Of a stretch of DNA of 64,000 nt, positions 1 to 7,569 are shown piece by piece. Both the position numbers and the translations under genes were made by a program. Position 1 is the first letter of the stretch. Each line of letters starts with the position of its first letter. Below the pieces are notes generated by a model. The model did no database searches, had not been told where the DNA came from, and saw only the letters and a program-made list of their open reading frames with translations. This stretch comes from UBA2136 sp963974105 (GTDB lineage Bacteria; Pseudomonadota; Alphaproteobacteria; UBA2136). The stretch is from positions 682,001 to 746,000 of the forward strand of contig CAXBBG010000001.1 in NCBI GenBank assembly GCA_963974105.1. Reading direction: 5' to 3'.

Positions 1-105
1 TATGCTTTGGCTTCTGTTGCAATTTATGTAATTGCACGTAAAGCTAAGTTTGTGAAAGAAATTACAGGCGTACGCGAAGTACAAGATGATGGTGACGACC
101 TTTAA
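1..105 (+). CDS. C-terminal end of a membrane protein (partial, 5' end outside window)
   Basis: An open frame enters from the left edge and stops with TAA at 103-105, giving 34 residues. The first part (about residues 1-12) is hydrophobic and looks like the end of a transmembrane helix. It is followed by a basic stretch (RKAKFVKE) and an acidic tail ending DDGDDL, as expected for a cytoplasmic tail under the positive-inside rule. Too little is visible to name the family. A hairpin with a weak T-rich tail follows at 124-155. Confidence 0.5.
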   Translation, partial: YALASVAIYVIARKAKFVKEITGVREVQDDGDDL

Positions 106-123
106 AAATGGTTTTTATAATAA

Positions 124-155
124 AGGGCGGTGTTTAAACGCCCTGTATTTGTTTT
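124..155 (+). terminator. possible terminator after the partial gene
   Basis: A six-base-pair stem AGGGCG/CGCCCT (124-129 with 139-144) is followed by GTATTTGTTTT. The tail is only moderately T-rich, so it may be a weak or partial terminator ahead of the gene at 172. Confidence 0.45.
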
Positions 156-171
156 ATGAAGAGGCATCTCT

Positions 172-507
172 ATGAAAATTAACATTGATGAAGATATGAG
201 GCGCTATGCAAAAAGCCGTTTCCCTGATTTAAAGGTTCTTCAAAAAGCATTTGATACAGTAGGTAAAATGAAAGACTTGTTTAACCCTGTGGATATTGAA
301 CGCGCTTTGCCGCGTTTATCGTCCGAGCAGGTTGAAATTGTTTTTGAGCTCCTTGTTTATACTTATGATGATGATGAGCCTGATTTTGAAATAGCATGCG
401 CTTTAAATTATAAAATGATTGGTTATGAACAGTCTCCTAATTATGAGGCTATGACGCAATGTATTTATGATAATTTAAGAGCACATCCAAACCCTTTTAG
501 CCACTAA
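172..507 (+). CDS. hypothetical acidic protein, 111 aa
   Basis: The ATG is preceded by a GAAGAGG Shine-Dalgarno-like sequence. The product is a soluble, mildly acidic protein with no signal peptide or membrane helix; residues 65-75 contain a DDDEPDFE patch. I do not recognise a family. The next gene starts 22 bases after the stop on the same strand and also encodes a 111-residue acidic protein. The two are likely cotranscribed, but I could not align them convincingly as paralogs. They end at the terminator at 878. Confidence 0.65.
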   Translation: MKINIDEDMRRYAKSRFPDLKVLQKAFDTVGKMKDLFNPVDIERALPRLSSEQVEIVFELLVYTYDDDEPDFEIACALNYKMIGYEQSPNYEAMTQCIYDNLRAHPNPFSH

Positions 508-529
508 TACCTTATATGGAGGGGATATT

Positions 530-865
530 ATGATCAATGATGTATCCGATGAAATTTTAGCTGATATTCTATTGCATGGTACCTTAACCAAAGATTTTTT
601 TTTAGAAATGGCTGAGCTGTTTAAACAAATGCCCAGCCCCATAGATGAAAATGATTTGGAAAAACTTTTTAAGAATTTACCAGATGACGATGACAATGAC
701 GAAGAAGCCGTGGAAGATAATGCTTTTATTGTTTTTTTATTATTGGTACGCCACGATGGTGACGACTTAGGCGAACATGCCTTGTTTACATTGGACGATG
801 GCAACACTTTTCAGCGTGCAAGTAAATACGATGAAATTGTGAAACGCATTGCAAATCAACTTTAA
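530..865 (+). CDS. hypothetical strongly acidic protein, 111 aa
   Basis: A strong ribosome site (GGAGGGG) sits upstream of the ATG. The protein is soluble and very acidic, with a run of Asp/Glu around residues 50-63 (DDDDNDEEAVED). No domain is recognised. It follows the other 111-residue acidic gene and ends just before a bidirectional terminator, so it is the last gene of a short operon. Acidic surfaces like this occur in small inhibitor or antirepressor proteins, but nothing here supports a specific role. Confidence 0.65.
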   Translation: MINDVSDEILADILLHGTLTKDFFLEMAELFKQMPSPIDENDLEKLFKNLPDDDDNDEEAVEDNAFIVFLLLVRHDGDDLGEHALFTLDDGNTFQRASKYDEIVKRIANQL

Positions 866-877
866 GCGCATTAAAAA

Positions 878-908
878 AGCACTCTATATAAATAGGGTGC
901 TTTTTTTG
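878..908. terminator. bidirectional terminator
   Basis: A ten-base-pair hairpin (AGCACTCTAT with ATAGGGTGCT, 878-887 and 892-901) is flanked by A-rich sequence on the left and T7 on the right. It can end both the plus-strand gene at 530 and the minus-strand gene at 928. Confidence 0.8.
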
Positions 909-927
909 TGCGCTGGTATTAAGTGGC

Positions 928-1494
928 TTAGCTTGTGCCTTTGCCTGCGTTGCGCCAAATATTGGCAGAGGTATTGTCGCAGTGGTGCACGTGGGCTGCC
1001 AGTTCGCAGGCTGTGTGCTTTTCTCCACTATAATCGTCACCTTCGCCATGGGTATATTTTAAAGCGTTAAGTTCGTCGTCTGTGAAGCGGAAGTTATATT
1101 TTAATTGCATATCTTTTAAAATATCTTTCTTGATGCTTTTCCATGAGGCACCTTGTTTGTGCATCTTTTGAAATTTTTGGCAATCTTCATGCTTATCTGA
1201 GCCATATTTAAAGGGTTTTTCCATATCGTGAAAGAAGAGAGCTATGATGGCGTTGTCTTGGGTAAAGGGTAAAGGGCGTATGGCAGACAGAGCTTCATAG
1301 GTTGCACGGTTGACACGAAATGTTTCGGTAATATGGTCGGCATAACCGCCAGCCCAAGCTTGGTGTTTAACGTTTGAACCACGCGCTTCATGAAAAAGAT
1401 TGATGTGGTCATTGTAAATTTTGATAAGGGCTTGTTTGCGGGGGTCTGACATTTGATTTAAAAAATCAATGAACTTTAAATTGAGTAAGGACAT
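928..1494 (-). CDS. HD-domain phosphohydrolase-like protein
   Basis: A 188-residue soluble protein with the spacing of metal ligands seen in the HD superfamily: an early His in KHQAWAGGYADH, the FFHDMEKP HD doublet near residue 88, a downstream KYTHGEGDD and a late AAHVHHCDN segment. HD enzymes use bound metal to hydrolyse phosphomonoesters or phosphodiesters of nucleotides. The substrate cannot be deduced here. The start is supported by AAGGAAACG upstream. The gene stands alone between convergent and unrelated neighbours. Confidence 0.65.
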   Translation of the reverse strand: MSLLNLKFIDFLNQMSDPRKQALIKIYNDHINLFHEARGSNVKHQAWAGGYADHITETFRVNRATYEALSAIRPLPFTQDNAIIALFFHDMEKPFKYGSDKHEDCQKFQKMHKQGASWKSIKKDILKDMQLKYNFRFTDDELNALKYTHGEGDDYSGEKHTACELAAHVHHCDNTSANIWRNAGKGTS

Positions 1495-1562
1495 AGGGCG
1501 TTTCCTTTAAAAGAAAAGGTTATTCTGTTTTGAACAACCTTTTATAGCATGGATATTTGTAA

Positions 1563-2327
1563 CTAGAAAGAGTGTATGTATCCAAGGCTTAAACGTCCCT
1601 GAATGTCACTTGCAACAATGGGGCTGCTTTGTGCTTTTGAAATTTTGCTTAACCCCGCACTTATTGCAATGCTTTGTTTTTCTTGGAGTTGATAACTAAG
1701 TCCAGCACTTATGCCATAGTTTAATATGCCTTTTTTCCCTTTGTAAGCGGTGCGATTGGCTGTCACTTCATTGGTTTTAACGCCAAAGTAGTCATCCATG
1801 TAGGTGTTATCGGCCCATGCTGTACCAACGGAAAATGAGCCTGTTACTTTTTCACTTAATTTACAGTTACAGCCTACATTGGCAGAAATTACAAGGCCAT
1901 TATTGTCGCCACTAAGGCCTTTAGAAAGGTTGATACCACCATTGTATTCGTTGTGCCCATAGCGGAAAAAGAGATTGGTAGTTCCCGTTTCATTGACGCC
2001 ATGCATGCCAGCAAGGTTGGTGTTTTCTTCACGTTCACGCCCGCCCCTGTAACCAAGAGACGTGCCAACAATAGCTTGACCTAAACGGGTTTGCACGCCA
2101 ATGCCTTCATGGGAGCGGATAAAAAAGTAGTTTTGATGCTGGTCCCATTGGTAGGTGGCATTAAAAAATGGTGAAATAGAACCTTTATAATCGCCAGAAC
2201 CCATATAGTCTGGGCTTACATGGCTAAAAGCACCTAAAGAGTATGTCCAGTTTTGTTGTGTTTCGTCCATGGCATGTGCGCTGATGGCGGTGCTAACTAA
2301 TAAAAGTGACAAGACAATTTTTTTCAT
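1563..2327 (-). CDS. MipA/OmpV family outer membrane protein
   Basis: A 254-residue precursor with a clear signal peptide (MKKIVLSLLLVSTAISAHA, cleavage near residue 19-20), followed by alternating beta-strand sequence and a C-terminal aromatic residue (GYIHSF), typical of an outer membrane barrel. The early pattern SPDYMGSGDYKGSISPFF and the later GYRGGRERE match the MipA/OmpV family. In E. coli MipA scaffolds the MltA murein hydrolase and PBP1B; OmpV-type members are general barrel proteins. It is monocistronic. The specific role is unknown. Confidence 0.75.
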   Translation of the reverse strand: MKKIVLSLLLVSTAISAHAMDETQQNWTYSLGAFSHVSPDYMGSGDYKGSISPFFNATYQWDQHQNYFFIRSHEGIGVQTRLGQAIVGTSLGYRGGREREENTNLAGMHGVNETGTTNLFFRYGHNEYNGGINLSKGLSGDNNGLVISANVGCNCKLSEKVTGSFSVGTAWADNTYMDDYFGVKTNEVTANRTAYKGKKGILNYGISAGLSYQLQEKQSIAISAGLSKISKAQSSPIVASDIQGRLSLGYIHSF

Positions 2328-2420
2328 GTGTAAACCTTTGTATGTTTTATTTAAAATATCATATTTAACTATAGATAAATAACAATATCTTTAATTTTAA
2401 ATAGAATGGGCACTGTGGCA

Positions 2421-2447
2421 AAAAAAAGCACCCCTAAGGGGCGCTTT
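2421..2447 (-). terminator. terminator of the flgB-flgC-fliE operon
   Basis: On the minus strand a hairpin AGCGCCCC/GGGGTGCT with a TTA loop is followed by T7. It lies 20-46 bases beyond the fliE stop codon. Confidence 0.8.
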
Positions 2448-2466
2448 TATAAAATTTAAAATGCAC

Positions 2467-2760
2467 TTAGATAGGCATACGTAAAATCTCTTGGTAAGCT
2501 TCTACCGCTTTGTCACGCACAGTCAGCATGGTTTGAAGTGTAAGCTCGGCTTCACTTACTGCTTGGATGACTTCATGCATAGGCACGTTTTCGCCTGCCG
2601 CTGCTGCTTGTGTCATAACTTCTGCATGTTTTTGTGTGTCGGCTGTTTTAGACAATGCTTTGGTCACCATATCGCTAAAAGCATTGCTTGTAGAAGGCGT
2701 TTTACCTGTGAGAGACGATGTCCCGCCAAGGGCACTTTGTAGTAAACTTTCAACTTTCAT
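2467..2760 (-). CDS. fliE: flagellar hook-basal body complex protein FliE
   Basis: A 97-residue protein with the FliE signature in its C-terminal half (MHEVIQAVSEAELTLQTMLTVRDKAVEAYQEI), which builds the MS ring to rod junction. Its size is normal for the family. It is the last gene of flgB-flgC-fliE, starting 22 bases after the flgC stop and followed by a strong terminator. The operon order is the one usual in alphaproteobacteria. Expression probably depends on the sigma-54-type promoter ahead of flgB. Confidence 0.92.
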   Translation of the reverse strand: MKVESLLQSALGGTSSLTGKTPSTSNAFSDMVTKALSKTADTQKHAEVMTQAAAAGENVPMHEVIQAVSEAELTLQTMLTVRDKAVEAYQEILRMPI

Positions 2761-2782
2761 CTGCGTTACTTCCTTTTACAAT

Positions 2783-3190
2783 TTATTTTAATAGGTCTAA
2801 TGATTTTACCATCATTGCCTTAGCAGATTCAATAGCTGCCATATTTGCTTCATAAGCACGTGCAGCGTCACGCATGTCCACTTTTTCAATGAGTGTACTG
2901 ACGTTTGGTTTGGCAATAAAACCTTGCGCGTCCGCAAGCGGATGGTGAGGCTGGTACTCACGATTAAGCGGTGTGTCATAGTCTGACTTAATGCTTTTAA
3001 CACCCACTTCTGTAAGCCCTGTTTCGCGGTTTACCACCGATTCAAATGTGATAAGTTTGCGACGGTACGGACCACCATTTTCTGTCACGATAGACTCGGC
3101 GTTGGCAATATTCTCCGAAATGACCTGCATGCGACTGCTTTGTGCATTCATACCACTGGTGCTAACGGCGATTGATTTCATTAAATCCAT
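2783..3190 (-). CDS. flgC: flagellar basal-body rod protein FlgC
   Basis: A 135-residue proximal rod protein. The N-terminus has the rod/hook motif (SGMNAQSSRMQVISENIANAES) and the C-terminus the matching ARAYEANMAAIESAKAMM helix; these two ends pack together in rod subunits. Length and central region fit FlgC rather than FlgB. It lies 19 bases after flgB and 22 bases before fliE, in one operon. Confidence 0.93.
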   Translation of the reverse strand: MDLMKSIAVSTSGMNAQSSRMQVISENIANAESIVTENGGPYRRKLITFESVVNRETGLTEVGVKSIKSDYDTPLNREYQPHHPLADAQGFIAKPNVSTLIEKVDMRDAARAYEANMAAIESAKAMMVKSLDLLK

Positions 3191-3209
3191 GTGCTTATCT
3201 TCCCCTTAA

Positions 3210-3584
3210 TTATTGGCTACGGCCAAGTGCCATTTTTTGGAAACCAACTTGCTTTTTGTAAAGCTGCGTTGCCAAACGATAGTTCATTTGAATTTCTTGG
3301 AGTTTCAACATTTGGTCGTCCATTTTGACAGAGTTACCATCATGACGGATACCTTCTGTACTTGTGGTCATTTTGTGATTGCCACCTGTAATGCTGCCAC
3401 GTAAGTGGCTGCCTGACGTTGTCGCCATTTTCATGCCGTTGTTTTGTACAAGCTTTTCAAACGAAATATCTTTCGCTTTGTAGTTTGGCGTCGTTGCATT
3501 GGCAATGTTACCTGAAATAACACCTTGGCGTTCTATCAAGTAATTCATGCGATGTTTCAATGACATGCTTACGTTTTGTGGCAT
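3210..3584 (-). CDS. flgB: flagellar basal-body rod protein FlgB
   Basis: Proximal rod protein with the usual N-terminal pattern (LKHRMNYLIERQGVISGNIANATTPNYKAKD) and a C-terminal helix (EIQMNYRLATQLYKKQVGF). The frame is open upstream to 3626, but the start at 3584 is preferred. It has GGGAGAG just upstream, gives MPQNVSMSLKHRM as in other FlgB proteins, and the longer version would overlap the sigma-54 promoter region. The product is 124 residues. First gene of flgB-flgC-fliE. Confidence 0.92.
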   Translation of the reverse strand: MPQNVSMSLKHRMNYLIERQGVISGNIANATTPNYKAKDISFEKLVQNNGMKMATTSGSHLRGSITGGNHKMTTSTEGIRHDGNSVKMDDQMLKLQEIQMNYRLATQLYKKQVGFQKMALGRSQ

Positions 3585-3621
3585 AATTCTCTCCCAAAAA
3601 TTGTTCTCCCACCAACATAAT

Positions 3622-3637
3622 TGCATAAAGCGTGCCA
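3622..3637 (-). promoter_or_regulatory. sigma-54 (-24/-12) promoter for flgB-flgC-fliE
   Basis: On the minus strand the sequence TGGCACGCTTTATGCA fits the sigma-54 consensus TGGCACG-N4-TTGCW with one mismatch. The GG and GC doublets are correctly spaced. It lies about 38 bases upstream of the flgB start. A second, nearly identical site precedes flgF, which makes chance unlikely. No enhancer-binding-protein gene is visible in this window. Confidence 0.8.
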
Positions 3638-3746
3638 GTTTTTATGGGGCAGGGTTATAAGCATTGACAGAAAAAAGCATTGTTGTATGATGGCTTTAAT
3701 AAATATCTACACCTTTTTTCCTTTTTATAACTGGAGGTATAACCCC

Positions 3747-4148
3747 ATGCGGACTCAAAAATTTCCAGGCGGCATTTTTATGTTGCTGCTGACTTGTTCA
3801 ATTGTGATTTCGGCTGTAACCCTCTGTGCTGATATTCAGCTCCCTATGGAAGCCAGTGCTTATGCGTTTGGCAGTTTACTTGCCACTTTTGTAATTTATC
3901 TTTCTGTGCCTGTTATGATTTTGTTTTTGTCGTATAAGCAAACACTTTCCATATATGGTATTCAAAAGCCTATGTATGATGTGGTTCGTTTTTTTACCTA
4001 TGCTAGCATTACGTTTACTTTGTGCGGTGTCTTTTTTTTACACGGCTTCCCTTGGGGCATTGGTGCTGTGTTTATGCTGCTGTCGTGCCTTTGTTTTGGT
4101 GTGATTGCACATGCGCTGTCAAAAATTAAATTAGCTAGGCCTGCTTAA
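3747..4148 (+). CDS. hypothetical four-helix membrane protein, 133 aa
   Basis: The start at 3747 is chosen because GGAGG lies just upstream and the protein then begins MRTQKFPGG directly before the first helix; the open frame extends to 3621 without a ribosome site. About four transmembrane segments are visible (residues ~10-28, 40-62, 82-100, 105-125) with short loops. No family is recognised. It is divergent from flgB and ends at a bidirectional terminator. Confidence 0.6.
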   Translation: MRTQKFPGGIFMLLLTCSIVISAVTLCADIQLPMEASAYAFGSLLATFVIYLSVPVMILFLSYKQTLSIYGIQKPMYDVVRFFTYASITFTLCGVFFLHGFPWGIGAVFMLLSCLCFGVIAHALSKIKLARPA

Positions 4149-4176
4149 TCTTATTTAACCCTGTTTAACGAAAAAA

Positions 4177-4203
4177 AACCTCCCACTTGGGAGGCTTTTT
4201 TTA
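4177..4203. terminator. bidirectional terminator
   Basis: The stem CCTCCC/GGGAGG (4179-4184 and 4189-4194, small loop ACTT) is flanked by A8 on the left and T7 on the right. It serves the convergent genes at 3747 (plus) and 4223 (minus). Confidence 0.8.
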
Positions 4204-4222
4204 TGGCGCGATTAAAGGAGTG

Positions 4223-4630
4223 TTAAGCCTTGTTGGTTCCTTTTTTGTAGGATGCTTGAGGCTTTTTATTGGTTGTAAGGCTTTTACGGTCGGCGCTTAT
4301 GCAAAGCTTAATGGCATTGCTGGCTGCATTTTTTTTGTAGACTTCAATGGTTATATCATCAAAAAATATTTCACGGTTTTTAAGGTGATATTCAGTAAGT
4401 TCAGCGTAAGGCAGCGTAAGCAGTGTTAAAGCACGGTCGTCTTTGAACTGGCACTTTAGTTTATAACCTAAAATAGCAAGCCCAACCGCAATGGACAAAG
4501 CAAGCGCTGTTACAAACATACTTTGGTTGATGATACCTGACACAAGTAGTCCAGCACTTAAAAGAGGGATGCCTATACCGATGGCGCGGTGGGCGAGGGT
4601 GCATTGTTTATATGTTTGAAAAAAAGTCAT
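4223..4630 (-). CDS. hypothetical membrane protein, 135 aa
   Basis: Two hydrophobic helices (residues ~17-35 and ~38-56) are followed by a basic/acidic cytoplasmic domain and a Lys-rich tail (KKPQASYKKGTNKA). GGAGG lies upstream of the ATG. The arrangement of a paired helix, a short turn and a soluble beta-rich part resembles bacterial PH-like membrane proteins such as DUF2244-type proteins, but the match is too weak to name it. It is convergent with the preceding small membrane-protein gene. Confidence 0.55.
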   Translation of the reverse strand: MTFFQTYKQCTLAHRAIGIGIPLLSAGLLVSGIINQSMFVTALALSIAVGLAILGYKLKCQFKDDRALTLLTLPYAELTEYHLKNREIFFDDITIEVYKKNAASNAIKLCISADRKSLTTNKKPQASYKKGTNKA

Positions 4631-4775
4631 TATGAAACCTCCAGGAGGTAAAAGTGTAGAGGGAATGTATTTAAACGTTTGTTTTTTTGATGTTTCTAGT
4701 CTTTATATGGCTAGAATAGTCAAAACCTGTAGAAAAATCAATGCAAATAGACGCAACTTCCGTTAAACTCGCATT

Positions 4776-5855
4776 ATGGCTGATGATGACGAAGACAAAA
4801 GCTCAAAAACCGAGGAACCCAGCGAGCGGAAGCTCTCCAAGGCTAAAGAGCAAGGGAATGTCCCTAAAAGCAGAGAGGTGAATAATCTCTTTGTACTTTT
4901 GGGTATTTTGTTAGCGCTTGTAACCACCTTGCGTATTGCTTGGGTTGACTTGCTTAATTTATTTGGCGGTACTTTTAGTGAGTTGGGGGTTAAACGCCTT
5001 TCTGATAAAGCGATGCTGGGCGACAGTATGCTTTATATGTCATTAGAGCTTTTTAAAGTTTTAGCGCCGACCTTTCTTATTTTAATGTTTTTTGCTTACA
5101 TGGGTGGTTTTATTCAAAATGGCTGGATTGTAAGCGTTGAACCTATTAAACCAAAACTTTCTAAAATTTCGCTGATTAAGGGCTTAGAGCGTATGTTTAG
5201 CGTGAAGTCATTGGCTGAATTTTTAAAATCCTTTGCGAAGATGGTGGTGATTGGTGCGATTATTTATTATATTTTAATAGCACATGATATTGAACTATTG
5301 ATGCTGACGGATAAAACGGTTATGGACCTTTCTGTCACCGTAGAAACCATTGTTGTGCGTATGTTATTAGGTGTGATAGCCTTTGTATTTCTTATTGCTG
5401 TGGCTGATTTTTTGTTCCAAAAGTCTCAATATACCAAAGACCAGCGCATGAGCCGTAAAGAGCTTAAAGATGAATATAAAGACACCGAAGGTGATCCGCA
5501 TATTAAGGGGCGTCAACGCCAGATACGTATGGACCGTGCCCGTGCCCGTATGATGCAAGAAATTCCAACAGCGGATGTGGTGGTCACAAACCCTACCCAC
5601 TATGCCGTGGCTATGCGTTATGACAAAGCCAAAGAACAAGCCCCACGTATTGTGGCAATGGGGGTGGATAATGTGGCGTTGCGTATTCGTGAAATTGCAA
5701 AAGAAAACGATATTCCATTATATGAAGACCCTCCGCTGGCAAGGCAGCTTTATGCCGAAGCTGAACTGAATGAAGAAATTCCGCTAGAGCTTTATGAAGC
5801 AGTTGCGAAGGTTGTTGCCTTTATTTACGGCTTGAAGAAAAAAGTGAATCGTTAA
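4776..5855 (+). CDS. flhB: flagellar type III secretion protein FlhB
   Basis: A 359-residue export-gate component that controls the switch from rod/hook to filament substrates. The N-terminus has the typical KTEEPSERKLSKAKEQGNVPKSREV. Four hydrophobic segments follow, then the cytoplasmic domain with the autocleavage motif NPTH at residues 272-275 inside VVVTNPTHYAVAMRY. The C-terminus has the conserved DNVALRIREIAKENDIPLYEDPPLARQLY region. It stands alone here, not beside fliR/fliQ, and is followed by a terminator. Confidence 0.96.
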   Translation: MADDDEDKSSKTEEPSERKLSKAKEQGNVPKSREVNNLFVLLGILLALVTTLRIAWVDLLNLFGGTFSELGVKRLSDKAMLGDSMLYMSLELFKVLAPTFLILMFFAYMGGFIQNGWIVSVEPIKPKLSKISLIKGLERMFSVKSLAEFLKSFAKMVVIGAIIYYILIAHDIELLMLTDKTVMDLSVTVETIVVRMLLGVIAFVFLIAVADFLFQKSQYTKDQRMSRKELKDEYKDTEGDPHIKGRQRQIRMDRARARMMQEIPTADVVVTNPTHYAVAMRYDKAKEQAPRIVAMGVDNVALRIREIAKENDIPLYEDPPLARQLYAEAELNEEIPLELYEAVAKVVAFIYGLKKKVNR

Positions 5856-5857
5856 AA

Positions 5858-5881
5858 AAAAGCCCCAATTCAGGGGCTTAA
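5858..5881. terminator. bidirectional terminator after flhB
   Basis: AAGCCCC/GGGGCTT stem (5860-5866 and 5873-5879) with A8 before it and a short T-containing tail. It separates flhB from the convergent secreted-protein gene at 5903. Confidence 0.7.
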
Positions 5882-5902
5882 ATGTTTATTGTAGTGGGTT
5901 GT

Positions 5903-6388
5903 TTAGTCTGGTGAGGTGAGGATACTCACAGTACCACTATAACTGCCTGAAATCGCATAGTCCATATTAGCTTGTGGGATAGTGACACGCACTTTGGCAC
6001 TGTTACCACCAATAGCGCAATCTTCATCTAAAATATTATGGTTGGGAAACATTGTGGTAGCGTTTTCGCTTAAACCTGTCCAGCCTGGATCGCTGTCTTC
6101 TTCCCAGTCAATGTTGAGTGGAATTTCATTGGCACCGCTGGTCACAATATATTCATTGCCTGTACCTGTGCCTGTACCTGTAACGGTGTAATTGCTTTCA
6201 TTATCGTTTTGAACGTAAACGCAAAGTGTATAGTTGCTGGTGAGATCGCCACTGCCCCCCCAAGTACCAAGCGGCACGTCAGTAAGGCCTGAAACTTTGG
6301 TGCAAAGCTCTGCTGGTAAGCAAGCTGCGATGGCAACACTTGGTAGTGTGAGCGTTAAAGCTGTTGTGATAAGTATTTTATGTAACAT
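5903..6388 (-). CDS. secreted protein, possibly spore-coat-U/DUF4402-like fold
   Basis: A 161-residue precursor with a signal peptide (MLHKILITTALTLTLPSVAIA). The mature part has four or more cysteines (ACLPAELCTK, TLCVYV, DEDCAIGG) and a beta-rich C-terminal end reading YAISGSYSGTVSI. That ending resembles the last strand of pilin-like/spore coat U proteins (GxYsDtv), which are often periplasmic or surface subunits, but the rest does not clearly confirm it. Residues ~70-77 are a Thr-Gly repeat encoded by a short tandem repeat (ACCTGT/GCCTGT units) near 6167-6182, a possible slippage site. Confidence 0.55.
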   Translation of the reverse strand: MLHKILITTALTLTLPSVAIAACLPAELCTKVSGLTDVPLGTWGGSGDLTSNYTLCVYVQNDNESNYTVTGTGTGTGNEYIVTSGANEIPLNIDWEEDSDPGWTGLSENATTMFPNHNILDEDCAIGGNSAKVRVTIPQANMDYAISGSYSGTVSILTSPD

Positions 6389-6497
6389 TTCACCAGTCCT
6401 TGTTTTTATCTTTATATATTATGCTTATTGTAGACTGCAATTTCTACGCCAAGCAAGTTGTTTAAAATTTTGCTCTTTTATATTGTGGCAAAAAAAA

Positions 6498-6529
6498 GCC
6501 CCCTGGGGGGGGGGGAATGGGGGCTTTTT
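6498..6529 (-). terminator. terminator-like hairpin containing a G11 tract
   Basis: GCCCCC (6498-6503) can pair with GGGGGC (6519-6524), with an internal run of eleven G. A7 on the left and T5 on the right make it terminator-like in either direction. Minus-strand transcription from flgH is the likely user, because the plus-strand neighbourhood has no gene. Confidence 0.55.
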
Positions 6530-6745
6530 AAGGGGTGGGCACTTCTACTTGAAGTACCCTTTGTAGAAGACCTCTACCTGAGGCGCCTCTGGGTGCTGAA
6601 ACGAGCTAAAGTTCTTATTCTTCTTCTGCGCTTCAAGGTTGGCGGTCAACTTCTCACAAGGGGGGGGGAGAAGAAAGTGAGTTGTCGACCTCCATGGGGT
6701 TGACTGCAAGCCTCCACTTTCAGGGGGGGGGGAGGGGAGAAGTTG
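6505..6745. repeat. cluster of three poly-G tracts and an inverted repeat in a gene-poor stretch
   Basis: The 436-base gap between the secreted-protein gene and flgH holds G homopolymers of 11 (6505-6515), 9 (6660-6668) and 10 (6723-6732) bases, the last followed by AGGGG. An inverted repeat CAACTTCTC/GAGAAGTTG (6647-6655 and 6737-6745) brackets the second and third tracts. A local CTTCTC/GAGAAG hairpin (6650-6655 and 6668-6673) spans the second. Such runs are striking in an AT-rich genome. They may be slippage hotspots or assembly problems. Confidence 0.6.
6545..6658 (-). pseudogene. possible coding remnant downstream of flgH
   Basis: On the minus strand an open frame ends at the TAG at 6545-6547. 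It encodes a protein-like sequence, CEKLTANLEAQKKNKNFSS then FQHPEAPQVEVFYKGYFK, with no ATG/GTG start and ribosome site in frame. The frame passes upstream through the G9 tract, where a length change would shift it. It could be the tail of a broken gene or a phase-variable gene. I do not recognise the family. Confidence 0.25.
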
Positions 6746-6824
6746 TGAAAACTTGCAATCAAACGGCTTTGTTTAGAGAATAAATTTCCTTTTATTTATA
6801 TTATTTCTAAACGTTGTTCTTTGG

Positions 6825-7553
6825 TTACCAAGGGAGCCACTTGTCAATAAATTTAACGGCTGGCTGTGTTTCTTGGGCTTCGTCTACCATGCCACGACCT
6901 GTGTAGGCAATGCGGGCTTCGGCAATTTTTTCCGAAGGTATGGTATTTTCTGCCGTGATATCTTGGGTACGGATAATGCCACGGATTGTCATCTGCTGAA
7001 GCTCATAGTTGATGAGTACTTCACGTTGACCTTGGATAACAAGGTGCCCGTTTGGCATAACTTCTGTCACCATGGCTGCAACACGCCCTTCTAACTTATC
7101 TTCACGGTCGGTTGACCCGTCACCTGAAAATGTACGTGTTGATTCTGTATCAAGTAGGTTGCCTGTTGTTGGATCTGCAAGGAAACTATGTGTTAGTTTG
7201 CCTGTCAGGTTCAGCAATTTGTTCACACCAGCAAAGGCATTGTGTGTGCGGTTTGAATCTGTTGCTGCTGTAACTTCAGCTTTAGCATTTTCACTCACAA
7301 CAACTGTTACAATGTCGCCAATGTGTTTGGCACGGTTGTCTTTAAAGAACCCTGAGGCACCTTTTTGCCAAAGTGAACCGTTGGCACGTGCTTCTTGTTT
7401 TGGCTTCACAATAGGGGCTTCCATCACACGGTTTTCCAATTTTTGACTAATAGATTCGCTTACAGGTGTCATTTCTGGGCGCGTGTTGTAGATGCAGCCA
7501 CTCATGAGTGTTGATGTGATCAACAAAGTGAGAGTTATCGTTTTATTTTTCAT
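6825..7553 (-). CDS. flgH: flagellar L-ring protein FlgH
   Basis: Outer membrane L-ring lipoprotein of the flagellar basal body. The start at 7553 is preferred (AGAAAGG upstream), giving MKNKTITLTLLITSTLMSGC with a lipobox (LMSGC) and 242 residues; the frame is open to 7604 but would overlap flgA. Conserved FlgH blocks are present: SLW near residue 60, DNRAKHIGDIVTVVVSENA, GQREVLINYELQQMTIRGIIRTQDI and a C-terminal YTGRGMVDEAQ. Last gene of flgF-flgG-flgA-flgH. Confidence 0.94.
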   Translation of the reverse strand: MKNKTITLTLLITSTLMSGCIYNTRPEMTPVSESISQKLENRVMEAPIVKPKQEARANGSLWQKGASGFFKDNRAKHIGDIVTVVVSENAKAEVTAATDSNRTHNAFAGVNKLLNLTGKLTHSFLADPTTGNLLDTESTRTFSGDGSTDREDKLEGRVAAMVTEVMPNGHLVIQGQREVLINYELQQMTIRGIIRTQDITAENTIPSEKIAEARIAYTGRGMVDEAQETQPAVKFIDKWLPW

Positions 7554-7569
7554 TATACTGACCTTTCTC

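Noticed and set aside
6458..6703. Plus-strand frame through the poly-G region (Gly-rich, MFKILLFYIV...)
   Set aside because: Its composition is dictated by the G homopolymers and there is no ribosome site; treated as spurious.
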